Shown here piece after piece: positions 12,029 to 18,299 of a stretch of 21,197 bases of DNA (position 1 is the first letter of the stretch; each line of letters starts with the position of its first letter). The position numbers and the translations under genes are program-made. This stretch comes from a virus, in the IMG/VR virus record IMGVR_UViG_3300046524_000338, positions 1-21,197 of that record; one strand, written 5' to 3'. The notes beneath the pieces were generated by a model, which did not search any database, was not told the origin of the DNA, and was given only the letters and a program-made list of their open reading frames with translations.

Positions 12029-14205
12029 TCCGGCGGTTTCACATACTCATAGCTGCGCACACCACGGACACAGTTACCCTTGCGCCGGCGGGGCCAATTC
12101 ATCCGATGCATAATCTTGCCGATGCGCATTTGCTCGGGTCTACCCCAGTGGCTTGGATCGATGTTAAGCGCATGCTCAAGCAAGTGCGCGCCTGTCACCG
12201 TATCGCCAATATGCTTGTCGGCCAGGTAGCCGACCACAAGGTCTTCCCACATATCGGCCTGATAACGCTGATCCTGCTCAGCGGCAAAAACATCAGCCTC
12301 ATCGCGCTCCACCCACCATATGTCACCCGCGCGAAAACAGGCTAACGCTTCGGCCCAGAGTTGATCACGGTCGGCTCGCAACCCCTCAAGATCCACTTTG
12401 GTGCACATCACCGGCCAGTAACGGCGGTTGCCCGTATCGTCCTTCAGGTACTCATCCTGGTTGGTCGTGCCGATAAAAACGCTCTGCCGGGGAACATCCA
12501 GCATCCGCCGGCCATAGCTCTCGCGGTAGGTATCGATGGGCGATGAGACGAATTGCTTGGCCTTGGTCGACTCTGCCTTGTTCAGTGAGTCCAGCTCGGC
12601 CATCTCCACAATCCACTTGCCCCGGATCGCCTGATAGGCGTCTTTGCTGCTCAGATCAAATGACGTATCCATGAACCACTCGCCGCCCAATACCCGCGCA
12701 GCCGTGGATTTCCCCTCGCCCTGCAAGCCTTCCAAAATTAACATTGAGTCAGCCTTGCAGCCAGGTCGACAAACGCGGGCCACCGCAGAAATCATCCAGC
12801 GCTTGCCCACCTTGCGGGTGTACGAACTATCCTTAACACCCAGCCGATCCTGCAACCAACGCTCAAGGCGTGGCAGGCCATCCCATTCAAGGCTTTCTAG
12901 ATACTCGCGCACCGGGTGGTAAGCGTTGTCATTCGCCACCGCACTTACAGACTCAACCACGTGGGCAGTCTTCACCCGCAGCCCGTACACATCAGCAAGC
13001 CACAGCGCCACCCTAATATCGTCCAGATCACTCCAGTCGCCCTTGCCCCCACCATATGGAGGCGTACGTAACTTGCGGGTCTTTGAACTGAACGAATCCC
13101 AGGCGATTACCCCGGCCCAGCGTTTATCATTACCCAGAATCAATGCCACATTGAATGGATGTACGATCAACCCGCCTTTTTCGGAATACTGCAGCTTCTC
13201 ACGCCAACCCTCATCGGTAGAGGGTCGAACCACCGCTAGTACCTGACGGCGCACCGTATCCAGGCCCTCAGCGCAGTGAAGATCGTTGAAATCGGTCCAG
13301 CCGTCTTCCCGGTTGTTGTCGAATACCGGCATAACCACCTGGCCACCAACCACAACCGCTGCATTGCCAGCCTTGATTACCCCAGCGTTATACGGGTGCC
13401 CATTCACCAAAGTCTTCCAATCATCATCTGCGCAAAACACCAGCTGCCGGCCGGGATACTTTGTGCGCATGGCTTGTCCCACCGGCAGCAGGTTGCCGGC
13501 GTCAAAGCAAATACATACCGTCAGCGAGGTCGCCATGTGCAGGCTGGCGCCGGTCGCGTATCCCTCAGAAATCAAAATCACATCGCCCGGCTCGGGCTCT
13601 GGGCCGATCAAGTGAAATGCGCCTTCCTTCGCCAAACCGTACGGCCAGTAGGTTTTGTTCCTGCCCGTAGCTGCTTGCTTTTCCGGGTATAACACCTGTA
13701 GCCCGACAATATCGCCTTTCACATTGCGCATCGGTACGAAAGCCGTACCGCTCTTCGCCTTGTAACGCAGACCGATGCCGACTACCCGCTTGGCATCCAA
13801 GTAACGCGAACCGCCCTTTTCAGATAGGTGCTTCCACATACCAGCAGCGCGCCGCGCGGCAGTGCGGTGCTTTCGGTCCTCAGACAAGGCGGCCTTGCGC
13901 TGGCCTTCCTCGGCCCTCGCGCGCATCACCGCTCGATCTTCAGCGCTCAGCCGGCCGCCCTTTGGCTTGATCTTCTGCCAACTGCCTTTTTCACCCTGAC
14001 GCCAGTCGCCAAACGCGCCGCAATACAGTGTTTTGCCGTCCCCCGTCAGATGCTCATAGATCACATACCAACCCGTTTTCTCCGGGGCCTTATCACCGTC
14101 GCACTCGCAACGCGTTCGCTTACCAATCACCAATGGGGTTTCTGGTTTAAGCCCGTAGTCCTGCAACTGGGCCAACACATCATCGAGTAGTTCCTGATTG
14201 GTCAT
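11983..14205 (-). CDS. Phage primase-helicase (TOPRIM + VirE-type P-loop domain)
   Basis: A 740-residue replication protein. Residues 209-220 (ILISEGYATGAS) hold the TOPRIM glutamate, and 256-262 (VFCADDD) the TOPRIM Asp motif, followed by TDFNDLH. The C-terminal half is a VirE/D5-like helicase-type ATPase: Walker A in LEGLQGEGKST (491-501), the acidic IVEMAEL (532-538), and the sensor block GTTNQDEYLKDDTGNRRYWP (579-598). It would prime and unwind phage DNA. The N-terminus has cysteines (CEC at 33-35) but no complete zinc ribbon. It overlaps the zinc-finger gene by four bases upstream and the Q-like gene downstream, in one replication operon started from the cro promoter. Confidence 0.88.
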   Translation of the reverse strand: MTNQELLDDVLAQLQDYGLKPETPLVIGKRTRCECDGDKAPEKTGWYVIYEHLTGDGKTLYCGAFGDWRQGEKGSWQKIKPKGGRLSAEDRAVMRARAEEGQRKAALSEDRKHRTAARRAAGMWKHLSEKGGSRYLDAKRVVGIGLRYKAKSGTAFVPMRNVKGDIVGLQVLYPEKQAATGRNKTYWPYGLAKEGAFHLIGPEPEPGDVILISEGYATGASLHMATSLTVCICFDAGNLLPVGQAMRTKYPGRQLVFCADDDWKTLVNGHPYNAGVIKAGNAAVVVGGQVVMPVFDNNREDGWTDFNDLHCAEGLDTVRRQVLAVVRPSTDEGWREKLQYSEKGGLIVHPFNVALILGNDKRWAGVIAWDSFSSKTRKLRTPPYGGGKGDWSDLDDIRVALWLADVYGLRVKTAHVVESVSAVANDNAYHPVREYLESLEWDGLPRLERWLQDRLGVKDSSYTRKVGKRWMISAVARVCRPGCKADSMLILEGLQGEGKSTAARVLGGEWFMDTSFDLSSKDAYQAIRGKWIVEMAELDSLNKAESTKAKQFVSSPIDTYRESYGRRMLDVPRQSVFIGTTNQDEYLKDDTGNRRYWPVMCTKVDLEGLRADRDQLWAEALACFRAGDIWWVERDEADVFAAEQDQRYQADMWEDLVVGYLADKHIGDTVTGAHLLEHALNIDPSHWGRPEQMRIGKIMHRMNWPRRRKGNCVRGVRSYEYVKPPEWKRGSAVPRQETAF

Positions 14206-14420
14206 GCCCGTACCCCACGCCGGTCTGCCAGCTCCTGGCAGTCAGTGCAGCGCGTACAGCCGCGATCAAGCATTGCCAACCGCCGAGCCTCTAGGATGAT
14301 ATCCCCGCAGTCCACGCACTCGAGCGTACATTGGCCTGGATTGGCAGTGGGCCGGGCGGCCATGGCCACTGCGAGATTAAGAGCAATGACGTTATCTGCC
14401 ACATCTGCGTTGTCAGACAT
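14202..14420 (-). CDS. TraR/DksA-type C4 zinc-finger protein
   Basis: A 72-residue protein starting at an ATG with GGAGG nine bases upstream. A longer open frame to 14558 is an artefact because it overlaps the CII-like gene. It holds a four-cysteine finger: CVDCGDIILEARRLAMLDRG followed by CTRCTDCQEL. This is the DksA/TraR pattern, whose plasmid and phage members bind the RNA polymerase secondary channel and mimic DksA with ppGpp. The N-terminus (ADVADNVIALNLAVAMAARP) is a short helix. It overlaps the CII-like gene by eight bases and the primase by four, so all three are co-translated. An effect on host or phage transcription is possible, but only the finger is visible. Confidence 0.75.
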   Translation of the reverse strand: MSDNADVADNVIALNLAVAMAARPTANPGQCTLECVDCGDIILEARRLAMLDRGCTRCTDCQELADRRGVRA

Positions 14421-14922
14421 AGTGCAGATCCTCCGCATGCATCTTGCGGAGCACCGCGCGCAACTTGAACACCGCCTGCACCATGCGCTCGGCCAGCAGT
14501 TCAAACTCAGCCAGTTCGTCATCGTCCAGTTTGTCATCGGACAATGAGGTCGATACATGCGTGGCTAACTCCCCCTCACGAGAAAGCAACTCGCCAATGC
14601 CTGCCATTAGCGACTGCGCCGTGTCGGTGTCGCTCAACTCGGAAACGTCGATTCCCACCCAACCGATGGGATGCAGCAACGCGTCTACGATGCGCGGATC
14701 GCGCGTGGCATCCAGCACCAATTCAAGATCGCCAATGTTAGGCGTGTGGCTGGTGTTGGTCAGGCTCAGCTTATGATTGAGCGTGGTGGCGTTGCCGCCG
14801 TCGATAGCGGCAATGGCAGTGGCTCCGCCCGGATAATCACGTGCGGCGTGAAGCAAAGCTTGCGGTAGAGTCAACAGCGAACGCCTTGCGCGCTCAATGG
14901 AATTGAACTGTTTACGGTTCAT
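14413..14922 (-). CDS. Phage regulatory protein CII family (Phage_CP76)
   Basis: A 169-residue protein. The segment LPQALLHAARDYPGGATAIA, with the following block LNHKLSLTNTSHTPNIGDLE, is the signature of the phage regulatory CII/CP76 family, with an HTH-like core around residues 20-75, and then LVLDATRDPRIVDALLHPIG. The C-terminal half is acidic and helical (LSDDKLDDDELAEFELLAER). Family members act as transcription regulators in the establishment of lysogeny. The ATG has GGAG seven bases upstream. It is the second gene of the leftward early operon, after cro and a 273-base structured spacer, the place of cII in lambdoid phages. Confidence 0.82.
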   Translation of the reverse strand: MNRKQFNSIERARRSLLTLPQALLHAARDYPGGATAIAAIDGGNATTLNHKLSLTNTSHTPNIGDLELVLDATRDPRIVDALLHPIGWVGIDVSELSDTDTAQSLMAGIGELLSREGELATHVSTSLSDDKLDDDELAEFELLAERMVQAVFKLRAVLRKMHAEDLHYV

Positions 14923-15195
14923 GGCAAAACTCCAAAAACTCTGCCAGTGACCGCTGCATGCCTGTTTGGTACAGTTGTGCTGTGGTCACTCACAGGTGGT
15001 CGCATGCAGCCGGTTGCTCTGTGGTAGAAAACCCGGCTGCACCCCGATGGCAAGGCACACGCTCCGCATGTGCCCTTCCGTTGCAGCCTGCAGACCGTGG
15101 TGGGTTAGCAGGCAACCCAGGGCATCCGTGCCTTGGGGGGCGGTGGAACGGCGCGTTGTATTGGTTTGCTCCGCGCCGCTCTGCCTTTTACTTCG
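14923..15195 (-). ncRNA. Structured spacer between cro-like and CII-like genes (leader/ncRNA candidate)
   Basis: No minus-strand gene fits here, but the region is full of inverted repeats. These are TGCAGCCGG (15005-15013) with CCGGCTGCA (15033-15041), GGCACACGC (15054-15062) with GCATGTGCC (15066-15074), CGGCGCG (15149-15155) with CGCGCCG (15172-15178), AGTGACC (14946-14952) with GGTCACT (14984-14990), and GCTGCATGC (14953-14961) with GCATGCAGC (15002-15010). The last shares bases with the first, so the two hairpins exclude each other. The 15054-15074 hairpin closes with a G-U pair only on the minus-strand RNA, which suggests that strand is the functional one. This is the place of nutR/tR1 in lambda. 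Two overlapping plus-strand frames (14958 and 14966) exist but lack context. Confidence 0.4.
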
Positions 15196-15384
15196 TTAAG
15201 CGGCCTGCTGGCTTGACGCTCTATCTGTCGCCCTGAGCTTTCCATCTGTAAGCACTTGAACCTGGTACTGGCGTGACTGCGGCGGCTCAGAGCCCCATTG
15301 CGATACTGCAGCGGGGGAGACTTTCAGAGCCGCAGCCACTTTAGATTTCCCTCCGAAGAAGGCGATTACTTCTGTCGTGAGCAT
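15196..15384 (-). CDS. cro: Cro-like repressor
   Basis: A 62-residue protein starting at an ATG with AGGAGAG about six bases upstream; a 13-codon upstream extension of the frame lacks any site. The N-terminus MLTTEVIAFFGGKSKVAAAL followed by KVSPAAVSQWGSEPP is a textbook Cro/YdaS helix-turn-helix, with GGKSKVAAALKVSPAAVSQW as the two helices. It is the first gene of the leftward early operon and divergent to the CI gene, the normal Cro place. It would bind the operators at 15415-15483 and turn down CI. The C-terminus is a short basic tail. Confidence 0.85.
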   Translation of the reverse strand: MLTTEVIAFFGGKSKVAAALKVSPAAVSQWGSEPPQSRQYQVQVLTDGKLRATDRASSQQAA

Positions 15385-15410
15385 GGTGCTCTCCTGTTTG
15401 CCTGCCCAAT

Positions 15411-15439
15411 ACAGTAAGTACACTTAACTTATTTGGCAA
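15411..15439 (-). promoter_or_regulatory. Predicted pR-type promoter for cro operon (TTGCCA-17-TACTGT)
   Basis: On the minus strand TTGCCA (15439-15434, five of six consensus bases) is followed at 17 bases by TACTGT (15416-15411). The palindrome TAAGTACACTTA lies across the spacer end and the -10. A start near 15404 would leave about 20 bases before the cro ATG. Confidence 0.55.
15415..15426. promoter_or_regulatory. Predicted operator in the cro promoter
   Basis: TAAGTACACTTA has perfect five-base arms around a two-base centre and sits in the cro promoter between -35 and -10. It is a good candidate for CI/Cro binding. Confidence 0.5.
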
Positions 15440-15469
15440 GCAAATGAAGGACTCCAAACAAAGTAAGCC

Positions 15470-15483
15470 TTAAGCTAGCTTAA
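15470..15483. promoter_or_regulatory. Predicted operator at the CI start
   Basis: TTAAGCTAGCTTAA is a perfect 14-base palindrome ending on the first base of the CI ATG. A partial related site (TAAGCCTTA) lies at 15464-15472. Its TTAAG/CTTAA half-sites resemble those at 15415-15426 and in the rightward promoter. Confidence 0.5.
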
Positions 15484-16139
15484 TGAATACTCCAGCAGAA
15501 AGAATCGCATACGCCATTTCCAAGTGCGGAAAGAAAGCCAGCGTCTTGGCCATAGAGTCCAACCTGAGTGCTGCCAGAATTAGCCAGTTAGCCCAGGGAG
15601 ACGGGAGCCTCAAGGCTGAAAATCTTTTCCTATTCGCACGCGCTACCGGGTTCTCAGCACAGTGGCTTGCCGAAGGCATAGGGGACAAATATGACGCCGG
15701 CGCCCTCGAGGAGGGCCATGTGCTGATTCCCCAATTCACCGCCAAGGCGGGTGCAGGCCCGGGTCACACAAACCACCACATAGAAGACCTCGGCGGCCTA
15801 ATGTTTAGGAGAGACTGGCTTACCCGAATGGGCTTGAAGGAAAAGAACCTCAAGGTCATCTACAGCACAGGAATGAGCATGTTCCCGACCATTGCTGATG
15901 ATGATGTGCTGCTGATTGACGAAGGCCAGCGGGAGCCATTGAACGGCAGAATCTATGCAATTCAGCGCCCAGACGGAGACATCAGCATCAAGCGCTTAGT
16001 CCACACGCTCACCAACGGTTGGATAATTCGAAGCGACAACGAGGACAAACGCGCTTATCCGGATGAGAGCGCTACCGATACAAGCATTGGTCATCTACTC
16101 ATCATCGGACGGGCCGTATGGCACGCTGGAGCCCTCTAG
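15483..16139 (+). CDS. cI: CI-type repressor, HTH + LexA/S24 autoprotease
   Basis: A 218-residue protein. An HTH fills residues about 17-42 (SVLAIESNLSAARISQLAQG). A candidate self-cleavage Ala-Gly bond lies at 89-92 (KAGAGPGH). The S24 peptidase has Ser132 in STGMSMFPTI and Lys170 in DGDISIKRLV. These are the residues needed for RecA-stimulated autocleavage, so the repressor should be SOS-inducible. It maintains lysogeny by repressing the cro promoter and probably the rightward promoter. No ribosome site precedes the ATG. The same frame has a TAA 10 bases before it, so this is the only plausible start. Translation is probably from a leaderless or nearly leaderless mRNA, as for lambda cI from pRM. 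Confidence 0.9.
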   Translation: MNTPAERIAYAISKCGKKASVLAIESNLSAARISQLAQGDGSLKAENLFLFARATGFSAQWLAEGIGDKYDAGALEEGHVLIPQFTAKAGAGPGHTNHHIEDLGGLMFRRDWLTRMGLKEKNLKVIYSTGMSMFPTIADDDVLLIDEGQREPLNGRIYAIQRPDGDISIKRLVHTLTNGWIIRSDNEDKRAYPDESATDTSIGHLLIIGRAVWHAGAL

Positions 16140-16143
16140 CTGT

Positions 16144-16197
16144 AGTTCTCTTAACAAAATATATTAAGCAACCTTGACTTAAAAAGTTAAGAGAACT
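16144..16197. repeat. 12-bp perfect inverted repeat around the rightward promoter
   Basis: AGTTCTCTTAAC (16144-16155) and GTTAAGAGAACT (16186-16197) are perfect inverted copies separated by 30 AT-rich bases. The right arm lies wholly in the spacer and first base of the -10 of the rightward promoter. It starts five bases past the CI stop. Spacing and place suggest a repressor operator pair. The arms contain CTTAA/TTAAG half-sites also present at the cro-CI operators. Confidence 0.6.
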
Positions 16198-16202
16198 TTA
16201 AT
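16174..16202 (+). promoter_or_regulatory. Strong predicted rightward promoter (TTGACT-17-TTTAAT)
   Basis: TTGACT (16174-16179) and TTTAAT (16197-16202) each match five of six consensus bases with an ideal 17-base spacer. The start would be near 16209, 30 bases before the first small ORF. It drives the operon from 16239 to the integrase. Overlap with the inverted repeat predicts repression. Confidence 0.7.
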
Positions 16203-16238
16203 TGCCTCACTCTCCCACCACAGAGCGAGGCAATCCCC

Positions 16239-16409
16239 ATGCAAACCGCAACCTTGCACGTACTCCCAACGTGCCCACCCAGCCGTATTTTCGAGGTGCG
16301 CCGCCTAGCCGTAATCCACGGCTGCACCTTCGCACCCACTAAACGCAAAGCAGCCACCAGCCACATGCCAGCGCCCTTCAATCCAGATGATGGAGGGCGC
16401 GCAGCATGA
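16239..16409 (+). CDS. Small protein of unknown function (56 aa), first gene of rightward operon
   Basis: An ORF of 57 codons begins at an ATG with GAGG eight bases upstream, 30 bases after the predicted transcription start. Its TGA overlaps the next gene start (ATGA at 16406), which is strong support for a real, coupled gene. The protein is basic: it begins MQTATLHVLPTCPPSRIFEV and continues with RRLAVIHGCTFAPTKRKAAT. No family is recognised. Proximity to the promoter means it is made first after induction, a place often used for small regulators or host-interaction proteins. Confidence 0.55.
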   Translation: MQTATLHVLPTCPPSRIFEVRRLAVIHGCTFAPTKRKAATSHMPAPFNPDDGGRAA

Positions 16410-16963
16410 GCAGACTATCTCTCAATGCCGGTGCGTATATTCGCCTGCAGGCCCAGGTAACCCTTAGCGGCACCTTCAATCACACCCTCCACTCGCGTGA
16501 TGGCGGCCAAACCGTAACGGCTAAGGTCGAGATCGATCAGTGCACCGACGGCATCACAGTATTGGTGCATATCTGCGGGACGCTCAATTCCGTCACCCTC
16601 GATAAGCACCGCAAAAACAACGCCACGCGTGTCGCTAGCTTTATTGAAGGTATCGCGAACGGCCTCAGCCCTACCGGCGTGCCCGATGTAAATGAGCATG
16701 AGGCCGTCGGTGATATAGAGGCCATCCTACGTCTGGCAATTCGACGTGGGCGCGGCATTTACCATCTGATCGCTGACGAACTGGATCCCTCTGTACAGAT
16801 CCAGCGCAACCCACGTGGCGGCTACATCGCCAAGCTTGAACTCGACGCCGCCGGATGCGTGCTCACCCTGCCCGCCGACAACCAGCGCGCCTACGCAATC
16901 TTGGCTGAAAACCTCAACCAATTCCTGCAGGGCTACCGCAATAGCCTCGCAGCCGCCGCGTGA
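16406..16963 (+). CDS. Hypothetical phage protein (185 aa)
   Basis: A 185-residue protein with an ATG start and GGAGG nine bases upstream. The first half is beta-like and polar (TVTAKVEIDQCTDGITVLVH), with ICGTLNSVTLDKHRKNNATR and then a helix SFIEGIANGLSP. The middle has an acidic block (DVNEHEAVGDIEAILRLAIR), and the C-terminus is beta then helix (GGYIAKLELDAAGCVLTLPA, then NLNQFLQGYRNSLA). I recognise no family. It lies in the early rightward operon behind a strong repressible promoter, a region where temperate phages often carry host-takeover or anti-defence genes, but nothing in the sequence points to a specific one. Confidence 0.65.
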   Translation: MSRLSLNAGAYIRLQAQVTLSGTFNHTLHSRDGGQTVTAKVEIDQCTDGITVLVHICGTLNSVTLDKHRKNNATRVASFIEGIANGLSPTGVPDVNEHEAVGDIEAILRLAIRRGRGIYHLIADELDPSVQIQRNPRGGYIAKLELDAAGCVLTLPADNQRAYAILAENLNQFLQGYRNSLAAAA

Positions 16964-16972
16964 GGTGTCGTC

Positions 16973-17263
16973 ATGAGCCTATCCCTCAAACGCGTAGCGG
17001 AATGCCTAGGTTTGGGTCACCGAGAACTGATGAAACGCATGCGCGACAAAGGCTTGCTGGATCAACACAACCTGCCAACCAACCCTGCCTTGACCAAAGA
17101 CTTTTTGGTCACCCGTGAGAGTCGCTGGTTTCACGAGAAGCATGGCATGCAATACAAGCGCACCACGCGCGTGACCGACATTGGTATTTCCTGGCTGGCC
17201 AGGCAGATCGGCATTGAGCGCCCAGCCCCACCCGCCGTGCCTGACCCGCGAGAAGTCGCGTAA
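16973..17263 (+). CDS. KilAC/antirepressor-like DNA-binding protein
   Basis: A 96-residue protein with GAGGT six bases before the ATG. It looks like an isolated KilA-C/phage antirepressor C-terminal domain: an N-terminal HTH-like part (SLKRVAECLGLGHRELMKRM), then RDKGLLDQHNLPTNPALTKD, and the terminal block TTRVTDIGISWLARQIG. KilAC domains are usually fused to Ant/BRO parts; here the domain stands alone. It could act as a DNA-binding regulator or antirepressor acting on CI. The stop shares one base with the next ATG (TAATG). Confidence 0.55.
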   Translation: MSLSLKRVAECLGLGHRELMKRMRDKGLLDQHNLPTNPALTKDFLVTRESRWFHEKHGMQYKRTTRVTDIGISWLARQIGIERPAPPAVPDPREVA

Positions 17264-17445
17264 TGAGACAGCCTGAAGCATGGCCGCGCCAGTACGCCCG
17301 CCAAATCACGGCGATGCGAACCCGAGAGGAACGCATTGCCGCGCTGGCAGAAGTACCGGAGCACCTACGCGATCTGGTACGCACGCACGTTGAGATCGCC
17401 TGGAACCACCCCCGAGGGAACACACATGGACCGCAAGCTGATTGA
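17263..17445 (+). CDS. Small conserved-looking protein of unknown function (60 aa)
   Basis: It starts in the TAATG overlap with the KilAC-like gene, with GAGAAG seven bases upstream, and overlaps the next gene by 20 bases. The protein is helical and charged: WPRQYARQITAMRTREERIA followed by LAEVPEHLRDLVRTHVEIAW and a short tail. The pattern of a short Arg/Glu helix followed by VPEHLRDLVRTHVE recalls small proteins I have seen in Pseudomonas phages, but I know no function. Coupling with both neighbours supports expression. Confidence 0.55.
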   Translation: MRQPEAWPRQYARQITAMRTREERIAALAEVPEHLRDLVRTHVEIAWNHPRGNTHGPQAD

Positions 17446-17893
17446 CACCCTACTGATCGAGCTGCTGAACCTGCCCGAAGAGCGTCGTACGCCCGAAAAA
17501 ATTCTGGCCAACCTCACACTGGCCGCCACAGCCGCCGGCGTTTCCCTCACCATCACCGGCGCACCGCTGCAAATGGAGCACCTACAACTAGCTGCAGCTC
17601 TCGACCAGCTCGTCATTGATCTCGGCCCCAACTACCGGGCGCGCGCCATGCTGCGCCTTGGCTACGGTATTGAGGGAGTTGAACTAGGTGCCGTGCTGGA
17701 ACCGCTAGACAGCACCTCTCCACTGCAGCGTTTCGTGGCGTTCGGCAACACAGCGCGCACAGCCCTGGCAGCTATAAACCGCGATATTCGAGCCAGTAAC
17801 CAACCCCATACCAAAGCAGCGCCGCAACGTAAGCCCGGAAAGCTGACGCTCGGCACGCTCAAGGCCCAAGTAGATAAGGCGAACGCAGCATGA
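17426..17893 (+). CDS. Hypothetical phage protein (155 aa)
   Basis: The frame opens at 17336, but the ATG at 17426 has GAGG nine bases upstream and begins MDRKLIDTLLIELLNLPEER, so it is preferred. The middle has mixed helix and beta segments (SLTITGAPLQMEHLQLAAAL, then RAMLRLGYGIEGVELGAVL), and the C-terminus is a basic linker ending KLTLGTLKAQVDKANAA. It overlaps the 60-aa gene by 20 bases and the PrtN-like gene by four (ATGA). No family recognised. Confidence 0.6.
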   Translation: MDRKLIDTLLIELLNLPEERRTPEKILANLTLAATAAGVSLTITGAPLQMEHLQLAAALDQLVIDLGPNYRARAMLRLGYGIEGVELGAVLEPLDSTSPLQRFVAFGNTARTALAAINRDIRASNQPHTKAAPQRKPGKLTLGTLKAQVDKANAA

Positions 17894-18210
17894 CGGCCTC
17901 CGTACAGCGCGAACTGCGCCTGCCGATAGCGCCCAGAAGTCAAACCGTTGACCTGCTGTACCGAACCCTCGGGGATCTGCTCGTACCCGTCGAACAGGTA
18001 CGTGAACGTTACTTCAGCAATCTAAACCAGGACAACTTTACTCGCGCACTGACAAGTGGCCGTGTAGCGCTGCCCATCACCACTCTGGATACAAGCGCTA
18101 AGCGCCCCCGTTTTATCGACATCCGCCATCTGGCCATCTTCATTGATACGCAGGCCGATGCCGCAGATGAGGTGCTGACAAACACTCAACCCCAGCCAGA
18201 CGAGCGATGA
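17890..18210 (+). CDS. Pyocin activator PrtN-family transcription activator
   Basis: A 106-residue protein whose core, residues about 19-90, matches the pyocin activator PrtN family: TVDLLYRTLGDLLVPVEQVR, ERYFSNLNQDNFTRALTSGR, VALPITTLDTSAKRPRFIDI and RHLAIFIDTQADA. The family hallmarks are the acidic/aromatic pair before RYFSNL, the block RVALPIT, and the final helix. In P. aeruginosa PrtN is repressed by the CI-like PrtR and activates pyocin genes through P-boxes. Here the gene lies in an operon that CI probably represses, and a P-box-like array stands at the late promoter (11273-11326). It should therefore activate the phage late operon and might also act on host pyocin genes. Confidence 0.82.
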   Translation: MTASVQRELRLPIAPRSQTVDLLYRTLGDLLVPVEQVRERYFSNLNQDNFTRALTSGRVALPITTLDTSAKRPRFIDIRHLAIFIDTQADAADEVLTNTQPQPDER

Positions 18211-18299
18211 CACTTTAACCGACGCACTTCGATAACGACTGAAACACCGCGACCGCTGCACCACCAGCCAAGCGGAACACAACAGTAGGAGCAAACCAC

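Noticed and set aside
11720-12345. Plus-strand open frames opposite the Q-like and primase genes
   Set aside because: They are shadows of clear minus-strand genes.
14958-15236. Two overlapping plus-strand frames (92 and 77 codons) between CII-like and cro-like genes
   Set aside because: No ribosome site or promoter, opposite to the operon, and the sequence is dominated by hairpins. The protein pattern looks vaguely familiar from Pseudomonas annotations, so it is reported only as a structured region.
15444-15473. Nine-codon ORF in frame with CI
   Set aside because: It has no ribosome site and ends at TAA before CI. It is more likely chance than a leader peptide.
16187-16381. Minus-strand 64-codon frame after CI
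   Set aside because: It lies opposite the better-supported 56-aa gene and promoter and has no ribosome site.
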